Positions 1-6,873 of a DNA stretch of 11,693 nt are shown one piece after another (the first letter of the stretch is position 1; each line of letters opens with the position of its first letter). Under the pieces are notes generated by a model. It did no database searches and was not told where the DNA came from. It saw only the letters and a program-made list of their open reading frames with translations. Position numbers and translations under genes: made by a program. This stretch comes from an uncultured Eubacteriales bacterium (GTDB lineage: Bacteria > Bacillota_A > Clostridia > Christensenellales > Aristaeellaceae). The stretch lies in assembly GCA_944333375.1 (NCBI GenBank), contig CALVKX010000048.1:1-11693 (forward strand), written 5' to 3'.

Positions 1-381
1 CATGACCGCCTTGTAGGCCGTCTCCGCGCCGCGCCTGAGCGCCTGGGCAAACTGCACGGGCGTGATCCTTTCGATGCCCTCCAGCGCGCGCGCAAAGCCG
101 CGGTAGAGCTGTGAGGTGATCACGCCGCTGTTGCCGCGCGCGCCGCGCAACGCGCCCTTGGCCAGGGCCGCCGCCGCCTCGCCCGCGCTGAGGTATTCCT
201 TCTGGTTGACCTCCTTGGTGGCGGAGGCCATGGTCAGACTCATATTGGTGCCCGTATCGCCGTCGGGCACGGGGAACACGTTCAGGGCATCCACCGCTTC
301 GCGGTTCTTTTCCAGCAGGGCCGCGCCGGTCACCACCATGTCGCGCAGCAGCACGCCGTCAATCGTCTTGGTCTGTATCAA
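1..381 (-). CDS. fakA: Fatty acid kinase FakA / YloV-type DhaL-domain protein, N-terminal 127 residues (partial)
   Basis: Only the N-terminal part is present; the frame runs open through the left edge. Family knowledge: FakA (YloV) phosphorylates fatty acids held by FakB proteins, feeding exogenous fatty acids into phospholipid synthesis in Firmicutes; the DhaL (Dak2-like) domain is the ATP-binding kinase part. Seen here: the DhaL signature NVFPVPDGDTGTNM at residues 34-47, with D40 and D42 in the position of the Mg-ATP ligands, and RGARGNSGVI at residues 79-88. The start is TTG at 381, chosen because an AGGAGG lies at 390-395 with an 8-nt spacer and the protein begins just before the DhaL domain as usual. 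It follows the Asp23-family gene with a 27-nt gap, the conserved yloU-yloV order of Firmicutes, and probably shares its promoter. No fakB gene lies in the window. Confidence 0.9.
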   Translation of the reverse strand, partial: MIQTKTIDGVLLRDMVVTGAALLEKNREAVDALNVFPVPDGDTGTNMSLTMASATKEVNQKEYLSAGEAAAALAKGALRGARGNSGVITSQLYRGFARALEGIERITPVQFAQALRRGAETAYKAVM

Positions 382-408
382 AGGTTTTTCCTCCTGACAC
401 GCAAATAA

Positions 409-759
409 TCAGACGCGAACGCCCTCGACGGAGATGTTGACGCGGCGCACCTTCACGCCCGTCATGCTTTCCAGCTTGTAGCGCACCGTTTCCACGATGG
501 TCTTGCAAACCTCGGCGATGGAAATGCCATATTCCACGATGATGAACAGATCCACATCCAGCATGTCGTCCACCAGCTTGAGCTGCACGCCCTTGGACAG
601 GTTTTCGCGGCCCAGCCATTCCACCAGGCCGTCCTTGGCCCGCTTGCTGGACATGGCCACGATGCCGTAACACTCCAGCGCGGCGTAGCCGACCACCTTG
701 AGCATCACGTCCTCTGTGATGTAGATCGTGCCTATGTCATTTTTGATCTTGCACTCCAT
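409..759 (-). CDS. yloU: Asp23/Gls24 family envelope-stress protein (YloU-like)
   Basis: Encodes 116 residues, the normal size for a YloU-type member of the Asp23/Gls24 (DUF322) family. Family features seen: an N-terminal strand region (GTIYITEDVMLKVVGYAALE), the segment CYGIVAMSS, and a C-terminal part with VDLFIIVEYGISI followed by a helix (EVCKTIVETVRYKLE) and the closing TGVKVRRVNISVEGV. There is no signal peptide or membrane segment, so it is cytoplasmic. Asp23 relatives are linked to cell-envelope homeostasis and alkaline stress; the biochemical role of YloU is not settled. The frame is open upstream to 879, but the ATG at 759 is preferred: it has AAGGAGG at 772-778 and matches the family's usual N-terminus, and the upstream promoter would put the transcript start near 832. 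It is first in an operon with fakA. Confidence 0.9.
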   Translation of the reverse strand: MECKIKNDIGTIYITEDVMLKVVGYAALECYGIVAMSSKRAKDGLVEWLGRENLSKGVQLKLVDDMLDVDLFIIVEYGISIAEVCKTIVETVRYKLESMTGVKVRRVNISVEGVRV

Positions 760-782
760 GTTTGTCCTGCGCCTCCTTGCGC

Positions 783-796
783 GGCGGCAAGCCGCC
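783..796 (-). other. Short inverted repeat just upstream of the yloU ribosome binding site
   Basis: The 14-base palindrome GGCGGCAAGCCGCC can form a 5-bp GC stem with a 4-base loop in the yloU leader, four bases upstream of the AAGGAGG at 772-778. It could modestly affect translation initiation or be chance in GC-rich DNA. There is no T-tract, so it is not a terminator. Confidence 0.25.
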
Positions 797-838
797 CACA
801 ATGCTGACCCATTCGCAAATGCGCAACAGATCAGGATA

Positions 839-867
839 ATTATACATGATTGTCGGCCTTTTCGCAA
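839..867 (-). promoter_or_regulatory. Sigma-A-type promoter for yloU-fakA
   Basis: On the minus strand, TTGCGA (862-867) and a perfect TATAAT (839-844) are separated by exactly 17 bp. Transcription would start near 832, giving a leader of about 70 nt before the yloU ATG at 759. This is a pattern match only. Confidence 0.7.
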
Positions 868-1031
868 CTGATTCCCCAAAAGGTTTTGGCGAGCCGAAAT
901 TGTTACATATTTAATACTTTCCTTCCCGTGTCCGCCGATGCGGATTTTGGCCTGCCTGCTTTGCTCCGGCGTTCTCCCGACACCGTTCTTCCAAAATGTG
1001 TTACTTTTCTTTTCAAAAACGACGCGCCGTG

Positions 1032-1059
1032 TTTACAATGCCGCAATATGTGATATAAT
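1032..1059 (+). promoter_or_regulatory. Extended -10 sigma-A-type promoter for the membrane protein-ybaK pair
   Basis: TTTACA (1032-1037) and a perfect TATAAT (1054-1059) have a 16-bp spacer, and the -10 is preceded by TGA, making the extended -10 form TGnTATAAT. Transcription would start near 1066, about 64 nt before the ATG at 1130. Confidence 0.75.
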
Positions 1060-1129
1060 AGGATGGAGTCTGTGCCGGCGCACGCTCTGTTTTCGGATTC
1101 GCACCCACGGCCATGCAAGGAGATGTAGC

Positions 1130-2797
1130 ATGAACGCAAACCGCATGAAGTACGCTTCCACGCCCACCTACGGGATGCAGAAGCGCGGTTTTATGAAAAA
1201 AAACCCTGTGCGGCAGGCCCCGGAAACCCCTGATTTCGCCAGGGTGCCCGATCCTGCCTCCGCAGTCCCGCCCGCCGCCTTTTCCCAGGCGGCGCAGGCG
1301 TTCGGCCAGAGCGCGCCGCAGAGCGGCTTCACGCCTCCTCCGCCCTATTACATGCCTCAGACGCAGGCCACGGCGCAGGTTCCTTTTGCCGCTCCCAGCT
1401 TTATTCAGCCCACGGCGGCCATGCAGCCCCCTTATCCGGGCTTTGCCGCCAGTGGGAGCCATGCCGCGCCGCCGCTGGGCAACAGCGCCTATGTGCCTCC
1501 CGCCGCGGGTTTCTCGCCGCGCACGCAGGGCTTCGTCCCTCCCGCAGCGCAGCCTTCCGCCCAGCAGGGAGGCCGTCCCGCGGTCCAGCCCGCGATGTAT
1601 CCGGGTTATTCCGGCCCCATGCCGCCTCAGCGTCCGACGATGTCCGGTTACGGGAACCAGCCCGTCATGCCGCACAACCCGGCCGCCTTTGCCCAGCCCG
1701 CGCCCGTCTATCCGCCGATGCAGCAGCCGCAGGCGGCGCCCGAAGCCCAGCAGCCTCCCATGTACAACCTGCGCACGCCGCCGCGCCAGCCCGCGCGGGA
1801 GCGCACGCCCATGAACGCCGACAGGCTCTGGTCCGTCTTTCTTTTCGGGCTTCTGCCCCTGGCTTTTATCCCCTGTCTGTTTGTGCCCGCGTCTCTGGAT
1901 GTGATCCGCTATGTCTTTCTCGGCCTCTGCGTGCTGGGCCTGGGCGGAATGTGGTACCGGCAGATGTTCTCCTCCGTCACCCGCCTGATCGTAAGCATGG
2001 TCTATGTGGCGCTTTGCATCGTCACCATCGCCATGATGATGCAGGGCGGGCGGGACGTACTGCGTACGGGAGCGCCGGGCAGCCAGCCGGCCTCCGTGCA
2101 GGCCACCGTCTCGCCGGACGCCAACGCCGCCGCGGCTGCCGCCACCGAAACGCCTTCGCCCACGCCTTCGCCCACGCCCTCCGGCCCGTCGGAGGCCGAA
2201 CAGCGGCTGGAAACCTTCATGGCGCTGTGGCAAAACAACAACCCTGAGAAAATGGTCAGCCTGGTGCAGCCCAGCTGGGCCAGCGCGCAGGAGAACCCCT
2301 CCACGGCGCTGTTTGTGCTTTTGGCCAACCGCACGCCGGAGGAATACCATATTGAAGAGATCTCCGGGACGGATCAGGACAACAGCCGCACCGTGACCAT
2401 GACCGCCACCATCAACAAAAACAACGGCAAGGACCCCTCCATCTACCGCTTCATGGTCATCATGACCAAGGAGGGAAATGAGTGGTATGTCGATCCCAAT
2501 TCGCTGGCCACCAACGACGAGGTACAAAGCTCTGATGAAAACGTGGTCAACGACCTGACCGTGGCCGACCCTACCTCGACGCCGCGCAACACCGTCACCC
2601 CCGCGCCGGCCGGCAGCACGCTTCTGTACTATAACGTCAACAACGGAAGCTTCTATCACCTCGATCCCTACTGCTCCAGCGTGGCCGAGGAATACCAGCC
2701 GCTGACGGGTAGCTTCCCCTACAGCGAGCTGGGCTCCTACATCAATCAATACAGCCCGTGCCTGGTCTGCGGCGCGCCCACAAGCACGCTGGAGTGA
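1130..2797 (+). CDS. Pro/Gln-rich three-helix membrane protein with extracytoplasmic domain and C-terminal H/C-C-C motif
   Basis: Encodes 555 residues; I cannot assign a named family. Residues 1-230 are low-complexity, rich in Pro, Ala, Gln, Tyr and Met, and probably disordered. Three hydrophobic helices follow, at about 236-253, 258-278 and 288-306. Positive charges before helix 1 (RQPARER) and between helices 2 and 3 place the N-terminus inside and the C-terminus outside. An Ala/Thr/Ser/Pro linker (about 310-353) leads to a globular region (about 355-480, starting EAEQRLETFMALWQ) that might be an NTF2-like or DUF4878-like fold (guess). The tail has FYHLDPYC (H510, C515) and PCLVC (C544, C547), resembling a small zinc-binding module. 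The frame is open from 938, but ATG 1130 has AAGGAG at 1117-1122 with a 7-nt spacer and lies downstream of the promoter's predicted start near 1066. ybaK follows 33 nt later. Confidence 0.8.
   Translation: MNANRMKYASTPTYGMQKRGFMKKNPVRQAPETPDFARVPDPASAVPPAAFSQAAQAFGQSAPQSGFTPPPPYYMPQTQATAQVPFAAPSFIQPTAAMQPPYPGFAASGSHAAPPLGNSAYVPPAAGFSPRTQGFVPPAAQPSAQQGGRPAVQPAMYPGYSGPMPPQRPTMSGYGNQPVMPHNPAAFAQPAPVYPPMQQPQAAPEAQQPPMYNLRTPPRQPARERTPMNADRLWSVFLFGLLPLAFIPCLFVPASLDVIRYVFLGLCVLGLGGMWYRQMFSSVTRLIVSMVYVALCIVTIAMMMQGGRDVLRTGAPGSQPASVQATVSPDANAAAAAATETPSPTPSPTPSGPSEAEQRLETFMALWQNNNPEKMVSLVQPSWASAQENPSTALFVLLANRTPEEYHIEEISGTDQDNSRTVTMTATINKNNGKDPSIYRFMVIMTKEGNEWYVDPNSLATNDEVQSSDENVVNDLTVADPTSTPRNTVTPAPAGSTLLYYNVNNGSFYHLDPYCSSVAEEYQPLTGSFPYSELGSYINQYSPCLVCGAPTSTLE
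2150..2178 (+). repeat. 12-bp tandem repeat coding for Thr-Pro-Ser-Pro
   Basis: The unit ACGCCTTCGCCC occurs at 2150-2161 and 2162-2173, followed by the first five bases of a third copy. It codes the TPSPTPSPTPS stretch of the linker between the membrane helices and the extracytoplasmic domain. In-frame 12-bp units could vary in number between strains without breaking the protein. Confidence 0.7.
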
Positions 2798-2814
2798 TGG
2801 TTGCAGCCCTACCA

Positions 2815-2823
2815 AAGAAGGTG
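2815..2823 (+). promoter_or_regulatory. Ribosome binding site that decides the ybaK start
   Basis: AAGAAGGTG lies 7 nt before the TTG at 2831. A competing TTG at 2801 has GGAG at 2791-2794, overlapping the stop region of the previous gene, but would add ten residues (QPYQRRCFPL-like) not expected in this family. Confidence 0.5.
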
Positions 2824-2830
2824 TTTCCCC

Positions 2831-3301
2831 TTGGATAAAACCAATGTCATGCGCCTCTTGGACGGCATGGGCATCCCCTATGTGCCCCGTTCCTACCCGG
2901 TGGGCGACAGCGTTCCCGGCGGGGTTGAGGCTGCGCGCCTGATGGGAGAAGACCCGGAGCACGTCTTTAAAACCCTGGTGACGCAGGGCGCCAGCGGGCG
3001 TTACTATGTGTTCGTCATCCCCGTGGGCGAGGAGCTTTCGCTCAAAAAGGCCGCTTCGGCGGCGGGCGAAAAGAGCATCGCCATGCTCAAAAGCCGCGAC
3101 CTTCTGCCCCTGACGGGCTATGTGCACGGCGGCTGTTCTCCCATCGGCATGAAAAAACCGTTTCCCACGATGGTGGACGAAACGGTTGAGCTCTGCGATA
3201 CCCTCATTTTCAGCGCCGGCAAGATCGGCTATCAGGTGGAGATGAGGCCGGAGGACCTGTTTCGAGCGGTGAACTGCACCGTCGCGGATCTGACGGTCTG
3301 A
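2831..3301 (+). CDS. ybaK: Cys-tRNA(Pro)/Cys-tRNA deacylase, YbaK/EbsC family
   Basis: Encodes 156 residues, typical for stand-alone YbaK. Family knowledge: YbaK hydrolyses Cys-tRNA(Pro) made in error by prolyl-tRNA synthetase, acting in trans in the cytoplasm. Seen: the usual N-terminus KTNVMRLLDGMGIPY (residues 3-17), the HVFKTLV segment with K47 in the position of the essential lysine, the sheet YYVFVIPVGEELSLKKAA, and the hallmark GGCSPIGMKK at residues 100-109. TTG at 2831 was chosen over TTG 2801 because it gives the standard family N-terminus and length and has AAGAAGGTG 7 nt upstream. It probably shares the promoter at 1032-1059 with the membrane-protein gene; no functional link between the two is evident. 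A hairpin begins one base after its stop codon. Confidence 0.93.
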   Translation: MDKTNVMRLLDGMGIPYVPRSYPVGDSVPGGVEAARLMGEDPEHVFKTLVTQGASGRYYVFVIPVGEELSLKKAASAAGEKSIAMLKSRDLLPLTGYVHGGCSPIGMKKPFPTMVDETVELCDTLIFSAGKIGYQVEMRPEDLFRAVNCTVADLTV

Positions 3302-3302
3302 A

Positions 3303-3339
3303 AACGGCGGCGCGCCCCCATCGGGAGCGTGCCGCCGTT
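3303..3339. terminator. Bidirectional hairpin terminator between convergent ybaK and GNAT genes
   Basis: AACGGCGGC (3303-3311) pairs perfectly with GCCGCCGTT (3331-3339), and a further partial pairing of CCCC with GGGAG extends the stem inside. It lies exactly between two convergent stop codons. The leftward side runs into TTTT; the rightward T-tract is weak (TTAGGTTTAG). It probably serves both genes. Confidence 0.75.
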
Positions 3340-3343
3340 AGGT

Positions 3344-3883
3344 TTAGAGCTTTTTCATCATGAAAATTTCATCCACCAGCGTCCCGTCCTTTAGGCGAAT
3401 GGCGTCGGGCCCCCGGCCCGTCTCTGCAAATCCCATGCGGTCGTACAGGCGGCGCGCCCGTTCGTTTCCCTGAGCGTAGGCCAATTCCAGCTGAATCACG
3501 CCCGCCGAGCGCGCAAAGGCCTCCATCTCCTCAAACATGGGGCCCGTGATGCCAAGGCCCCAATATGCCCTGCGCAGCGCGATGGAGACGGTGGCACGGT
3601 GTCTCGTCTTGACCCTGCCCATCACCATGACCTGGCACGTTCCGGCGACGATGCCGTCCGCCTCGCATACCAGCATCATGGTATCCCTGTTGTGGGCCAT
3701 TTCCCTGAGAAGCGCGGTTTCCTTTTCGACGGGGATCTCCCACTCCTCCGGGTAGCGAAGCAGGAAATCCGTTTCCGCCGCGCAGGTGCGCAGGTAATCC
3801 AGCATCCGGGCCGCATCTTCGGGCGCAGCCGGCCTGAGCACGGCGTGCGAGCCGTTTTTCAGCAAAAGTGGACGGGGCTGCAT
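3344..3883 (-). CDS. GNAT family N-acetyltransferase
   Basis: Encodes 179 residues, a normal single-domain GNAT. These enzymes transfer an acetyl group from acetyl-CoA to an amine; the substrate here cannot be read from the sequence. Seen: an N-terminal LRPAAPEDAARMLDYL region (about residues 16-31), the central strands VAGTCQVMVMG and HRATVSIALR, the acetyl-CoA motif A as RRAYWGLGITG (residues 104-114), and the C-terminal motif GNERARRLYDRMGF (139-152), which is the usual N-x-x-A-x-x-x-Y-x-x-x-GF pattern. The motif with Y-W-G-L-G-I and an early YPEEW segment resembles RimJ/RimL-like members that act on protein or amino-sugar amines, but this is a weak hint. ATG at 3883 has GGAGG with a 7-nt spacer. 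No promoter was found in the 72 bp upstream, so it may rely on readthrough past the hairpin at 3915-3941. Confidence 0.9.
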   Translation of the reverse strand: MQPRPLLLKNGSHAVLRPAAPEDAARMLDYLRTCAAETDFLLRYPEEWEIPVEKETALLREMAHNRDTMMLVCEADGIVAGTCQVMVMGRVKTRHRATVSIALRRAYWGLGITGPMFEEMEAFARSAGVIQLELAYAQGNERARRLYDRMGFAETGRGPDAIRLKDGTLVDEIFMMKKL

Positions 3884-3914
3884 GGCATTTCCTCCCTAAC
3901 GCGAATCGCAAACA

Positions 3915-3941
3915 GGGGAGGCCGGCGCACGCCGCCTCCCC
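3915..3941 (-). terminator. Hairpin terminator after the parB-linked M15-like gene
   Basis: GGGGAGGC (3915-3922) pairs with GCCTCCCC (3934-3941), with an inner GGC/GCC pairing around loop GCAC and one bulged C. It lies 14 bp beyond the stop codon of the gene at 3956-5149. The minus-strand sequence after it is TGTTTGCG, a poor T-tract, so termination may be partial. Confidence 0.6.
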
Positions 3942-3955
3942 CGTCTTGTTCTGGG

Positions 3956-5149
3956 TCAATAGGTGTAGGCCATCACCACGCCGCCCATGTTGTCCAGGCT
4001 GGCCTGGTAGCTGCTGGCGGGGTTGGGAACGGGAAGCTGGACGCTCTGGGTGTCGTCCGAGATCTTGATGCGCACGACCTCATACTTGAGCGCGCCGTCC
4101 TCATAGATGCAGATATGCGGATGGGCGATCAGAAACTCGATGTACTCCTCCAGGCACAGGTCCATCACGCGCATGGCGGCGGAGTGCGCCTTGCCGACGT
4201 AGCGGTAGAGGTTGAGGGTCGAGGAAACGCCGGTTTTGTAGCTCTTGTCCTGCCAGCCCTTGGGGAAGTCGGCCGCCGGGAAGCGGAAGATGATGCCAAA
4301 GCGCCAGCAGTTCTCCGTCAGCCACGCGCCCTGCGCCGAATCCGCCTGGAACTTCTGGTTGTTGAGCTCGGCGTTGTCGCGCTGGTAGACGTCCATGCGG
4401 AAGGACATGCCGGTATTGTAGTCGCTGTTGCCGGGATAGTTGACGTTCTTTTTGGTTTCCTCAATGAGGGTGTTGCCGGAGTAGCGGGAGGAGAGCTTTT
4501 CCATCTCCTCGTTGAACAGCTCCTCCTGCCGCTCCACCGAGCGATAGCCCTCCATGACGATATAATACTCCAGCCCCGCCTCGTCCTTGGCCGCGGTGAG
4601 CGCCTCCCTCAGCGCGTCATAGGCGGGCTGGAAGAGCTGGACGCTGTTGTCCTGCACCTGGATCTCGAAGTTGCTGGCCGTGCCCACGCTCACCAGGCCC
4701 TCGCTGGAAAAATCCGCGGGGAGGGAGTGCCACTGATTGACCAGCAGCAGCCCGCCGTTGATGAGGGAGGCGCGGTCAAGGGTGATGGTGCTGGTGTTCT
4801 CCAATCCGGCGTTGCTCTCGTCCTCGATGCGCCAGAGGGTATCGGCCAGCGTCGCTTCCCATGACGGCAGGTCCGCCGACGAGACCACGCCCGCATCGGG
4901 CTTGAGCGCGGCGTTTTGCTCGGCGCGAAGCTCGTTCATCATGGCGTTGAACTCCAGCTCGGCCTCGGCGTTTTCGTTCTCGATGCGGTCGCGCGTGGCG
5001 ACATAATCGCCGGTAACCGCCAGCGAGCACAGATAGAACGCGCCGACGCCCACCGCCACCACCGCCGCCAGGATGCCGGCGGCTCTGAGGAGCGTCTTGT
5101 AGGGATCGCGCTTCATCTTATGGATCTTCTTGTTGGCGTTGATTCGCAT
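3956..5149 (-). CDS. Membrane-anchored VanY-like (M15B) protein with lost active site, probable pseudoenzyme
   Basis: Encodes 397 residues with one hydrophobic segment at about 19-47, so it is probably anchored with its bulk outside the membrane. Family landmarks are present: LLLVNQWHSLPADF (the VanY-type LVN...LP element), EGYRS with a nearby Q and L, a SxxxxG element, WLTENCWRFGIIFRFP, and RYVG at 316-319. Family knowledge: M15B D,D- and L,D-carboxypeptidases bind zinc by the His and Asp of SxHxxGxxxD and the His of ExxH, with that Glu catalytic. Here the first motif reads S242-D-Y244-N-T-G247-M-S-F-R251, and the ExxH positions are T311 and L314, so all four residues are replaced. The frame is intact, arguing for a kept non-catalytic role such as muropeptide binding (inference). 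The ATG at 5149 has CCACCTTT (AAAGGTGG) 9 nt upstream, only 22 nt after parB; a second ATG at 5116 is possible. Confidence 0.85.
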   Translation of the reverse strand: MRINANKKIHKMKRDPYKTLLRAAGILAAVVAVGVGAFYLCSLAVTGDYVATRDRIENENAEAELEFNAMMNELRAEQNAALKPDAGVVSSADLPSWEATLADTLWRIEDESNAGLENTSTITLDRASLINGGLLLVNQWHSLPADFSSEGLVSVGTASNFEIQVQDNSVQLFQPAYDALREALTAAKDEAGLEYYIVMEGYRSVERQEELFNEEMEKLSSRYSGNTLIEETKKNVNYPGNSDYNTGMSFRMDVYQRDNAELNNQKFQADSAQGAWLTENCWRFGIIFRFPAADFPKGWQDKSYKTGVSSTLNLYRYVGKAHSAAMRVMDLCLEEYIEFLIAHPHICIYEDGALKYEVVRIKISDDTQSVQLPVPNPASSYQASLDNMGGVVMAYTY

Positions 5150-5171
5150 GCGATGATACCACCTTTCCGGG

Positions 5172-6017
5172 CTATCCCAGCAAACGTCCGATGACCTCGT
5201 AGAGGTGCTCCAGCTCCTCTGCGCTGTTGTAGGAAAGCGTGATCTTGCCCCGGGTTTCCGTGCCCGAGAGCGTGGTCCTGAGGCCCAGCGCCTCGCGCAT
5301 GGCGTTTTGCAGCGCGATGAGCTCCGGTCCGGCCTCCCGCTTCGGGGCGGCCTGGCGCGCGGCGGGACGGGCCTTGGCAAGCTCCTCGAGCTTGCGCACG
5401 CTGTGCCCGTGCAGCACGCACTGATGCGCCAGCTCAAGCTGGCGCGCCTCGCTGTCCAGCCCGGCCAGCACCCGCGCATGGCCCGCGGACAGCTCGCCCG
5501 TGACCACCAGATCGGTCACGGCCCTGGGCAGATTCAAAAGCCTGAGCGCGTTGGCGATGGCCGGACGGCTCTTGCCCAGCTTGCGGGCGGCCTGCTCCTG
5601 CGTGTAGCCACATTCCTGCATGAGGCTGCGGATGGCGGTGGCCTCCTCGATGGGATTGAGGTCCTGGCGCTGGAGGTTCTCGATCAGCGCCGCCTCCATC
5701 TGCTGCTCGTTGGTCAGGCTGCGCACGATGCAAGGCACCGTCTCAAGCCCGGCCATACGGGAGGCGCGAAAGCGGCGCTCGCCGGCGACGATGCGGTAGC
5801 GCATGCCGTTTTCCACCACCAAAATCGGGGAGAGCACGCCCGCCTCGCGGATGCTGTCGGCGAGCTGCTCCAGCGATTCCCTGTCGAAGTCCCGCCTGGG
5901 CTGGGCGGTATTGGGGTCGATCTCGTCGATGGCGATGTCGCGCACCACCGTTTCCAGCAATTCGCCGCTCTGGGGCAGGAGCACATCCAGTCCCCTGCCG
6001 AGTCCGCCGCGTTTCAT
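5172..6017 (-). CDS. parB: Chromosome-partitioning protein ParB (Spo0J family)
   Basis: Encodes 281 residues, the usual ParB/Spo0J length. Family knowledge: ParB is a CTP-dependent clamp that loads at parS sites, spreads on DNA, and works with ParA and SMC in chromosome segregation. Domains in order: N-terminal RGGLGRGLDVLL, which contacts ParA; the CTP-binding domain with GERRFR at 79-84 and ENLQRQDLNPIEEA at 113-126; a helix-turn-helix at about 138-163 (YTQEQAARKLGKSRPAIANA); and a C-terminal dimerisation domain ending in EELEHLYEVIGRLLG. ATG at 6017 is preferred over the in-frame GTG at 6023, because the AGGAG overlapping the parA stop gives a 9-nt spacer to the ATG and only 3 nt to the GTG. 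It is 12 nt behind parA. No consensus parS site was seen in the window. Confidence 0.97.
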   Translation of the reverse strand: MKRGGLGRGLDVLLPQSGELLETVVRDIAIDEIDPNTAQPRRDFDRESLEQLADSIREAGVLSPILVVENGMRYRIVAGERRFRASRMAGLETVPCIVRSLTNEQQMEAALIENLQRQDLNPIEEATAIRSLMQECGYTQEQAARKLGKSRPAIANALRLLNLPRAVTDLVVTGELSAGHARVLAGLDSEARQLELAHQCVLHGHSVRKLEELAKARPAARQAAPKREAGPELIALQNAMREALGLRTTLSGTETRGKITLSYNSAEELEHLYEVIGRLLG

Positions 6018-6029
6018 CCTCACCGACTC

Positions 6030-6788
6030 CTATCTGTTGCGCTGCAAAAACTCCTGTGCGAGCCTGCGGTAGCTGTCCGCCCCCAGGCTGCGCGGATCGT
6101 ACATGTGAATGGGAAGGCCATGGCTGGGCGCTTCGCCCAGGCGGACGTTGCGCGGAATCGCCGTGGCAAACACCCGGCTTTTGAAATGCTTCTTGACCGA
6201 ATCCACCACCTGGATGCCCAGGTTGGTGCGCGCATCCAGCATGGTCAGAAGCACCCCCTCGATGTCCAGGCCGGGATTGAAGCTGTGCTTGACGCGGTTG
6301 ACGGTGTTCATCAGGCTGGAGACGCCTTCCAGCGCATAATATTCGCACTGGATCGGGATGAGCACGCGCTGGGCGGCGGTGAGGGCGTTGACGGTCAAAA
6401 GGCCCAGCGAAGGCGGGCAATCCACAAAAAGGAAATCAAAATCGCCCTCGATGGTTTTGAGCAGATGTTTCAATCGGTACTCGCGGCGGTCCATCTCCAC
6501 CAGCTCAAGCTCCGCGCCCGCCAGGCGGATATCCGCTGGGATCAGGCTCAGGCCCTTGACGCACGTGCCCTGCACGCAGGCGGAAAGAGGGGCTCGTCCC
6601 ATCAGCGCCTCGTAGGCCGAATGGGCGCCGGCGCCGGCGCCGATGCCGCTGGTGGTATTGCCCTGGGGGTCCAGGTCGACCAGCAGCACCCGCTTGCCCT
6701 CGTCGGCCAGACAGGCAGACAGGTTGATCGCGGTCGTGGTCTTGCCCACGCCGCCCTTCTGATTGGTGATGGCGATCGTCTTGCCCAT
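6030..6788 (-). CDS. parA: Chromosome-partitioning ATPase ParA (Soj family)
   Basis: Encodes 252 residues, matching short chromosomal Soj proteins with no N-terminal DNA-binding extension. Family knowledge: ATP-bound dimers bind DNA non-specifically and are released by ParB-stimulated hydrolysis; Soj also modulates DnaA in Bacillus. Seen: deviant Walker A KGGVGKTT at 11-18 with the signature lysine K11 and catalytic-loop K16, Walker A' VDLDPQGN at 37-44, Walker [10 protein letters not shown] with D123, and the C-terminal RTNLG element used in DNA contact. The start ATG at 6788 has GAGGG with a 5-nt spacer, somewhat short. It has its own promoter at 6835-6863 and leads a tight operon with parB and the M15-like gene. 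The common chromosomal neighbours rsmG and mnmG are not within the window. Confidence 0.97.
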   Translation of the reverse strand: MGKTIAITNQKGGVGKTTTAINLSACLADEGKRVLLVDLDPQGNTTSGIGAGAGAHSAYEALMGRAPLSACVQGTCVKGLSLIPADIRLAGAELELVEMDRREYRLKHLLKTIEGDFDFLFVDCPPSLGLLTVNALTAAQRVLIPIQCEYYALEGVSSLMNTVNRVKHSFNPGLDIEGVLLTMLDARTNLGIQVVDSVKKHFKSRVFATAIPRNVRLGEAPSHGLPIHMYDPRSLGADSYRRLAQEFLQRNR

Positions 6789-6834
6789 ATCAGCCCTCGT
6801 TCACTTCCATTTGTACGGCCCTGCGCCGGGGACC

Positions 6835-6863
6835 ATTGTACCCTGTCGCGCGAAAAAAGTAAA
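6835..6863 (-). promoter_or_regulatory. Sigma-A-type promoter for parA-parB-M15-like operon
   Basis: Minus-strand TTTACT (6858-6863) and TACAAT (6835-6840) are separated by 17 bp, within the 85-bp gap between the preceding M15 gene and parA. The transcript would start near 6828 with a leader of about 40 nt. Readthrough from the M15 genes is also possible, as no clear terminator precedes it. Confidence 0.65.
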
Positions 6864-6873
6864 GCGCTCTTCC

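Larger units (their letters stand above)
760..1129. other. Divergent intergenic region between yloU and the membrane-protein gene
   Basis: About 370 bp without a convincing gene. It holds the two outward-facing promoters described separately and is visibly more AT-rich than the coding DNA, especially at 835-920 and 1000-1060. A short hairpin at 931-944 (TCCGC/GCGGA, loop CGAT) followed by TTTT resembles a weak rightward terminator, but no rightward gene precedes it. No riboswitch, tRNA or convincing operator was recognised. Confidence 0.6.

Noticed and set aside
931..948. Hairpin plus TTTT in the divergent region as a true terminator
   Set aside because: The stem is only 5 bp and there is no rightward gene ending upstream of it.
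1013..3127. A very long open frame on the minus strand (704 codons) opposite the membrane-protein and ybaK genes
   Set aside because: Composition is Arg/Gly/His-rich and low in normal domain patterns, as expected for the antisense of GC-rich genes. The plus-strand genes have promoter, ribosome sites and recognisable motifs.
3956..5149. Calling the M15-like gene a pseudogene
   Set aside because: The frame has no stop or frameshift, keeps a membrane anchor and ribosome site, and sits in a tight operon; loss of the active site alone fits a pseudoenzyme better.
6555..6566. CACGTG core in parA as a parS site (similar cores also near 7898 and 10884)
   Set aside because: The flanks do not match the TGTTTCACGTGAAACA consensus; only the six-base core, expected by chance in GC-rich DNA, is present.
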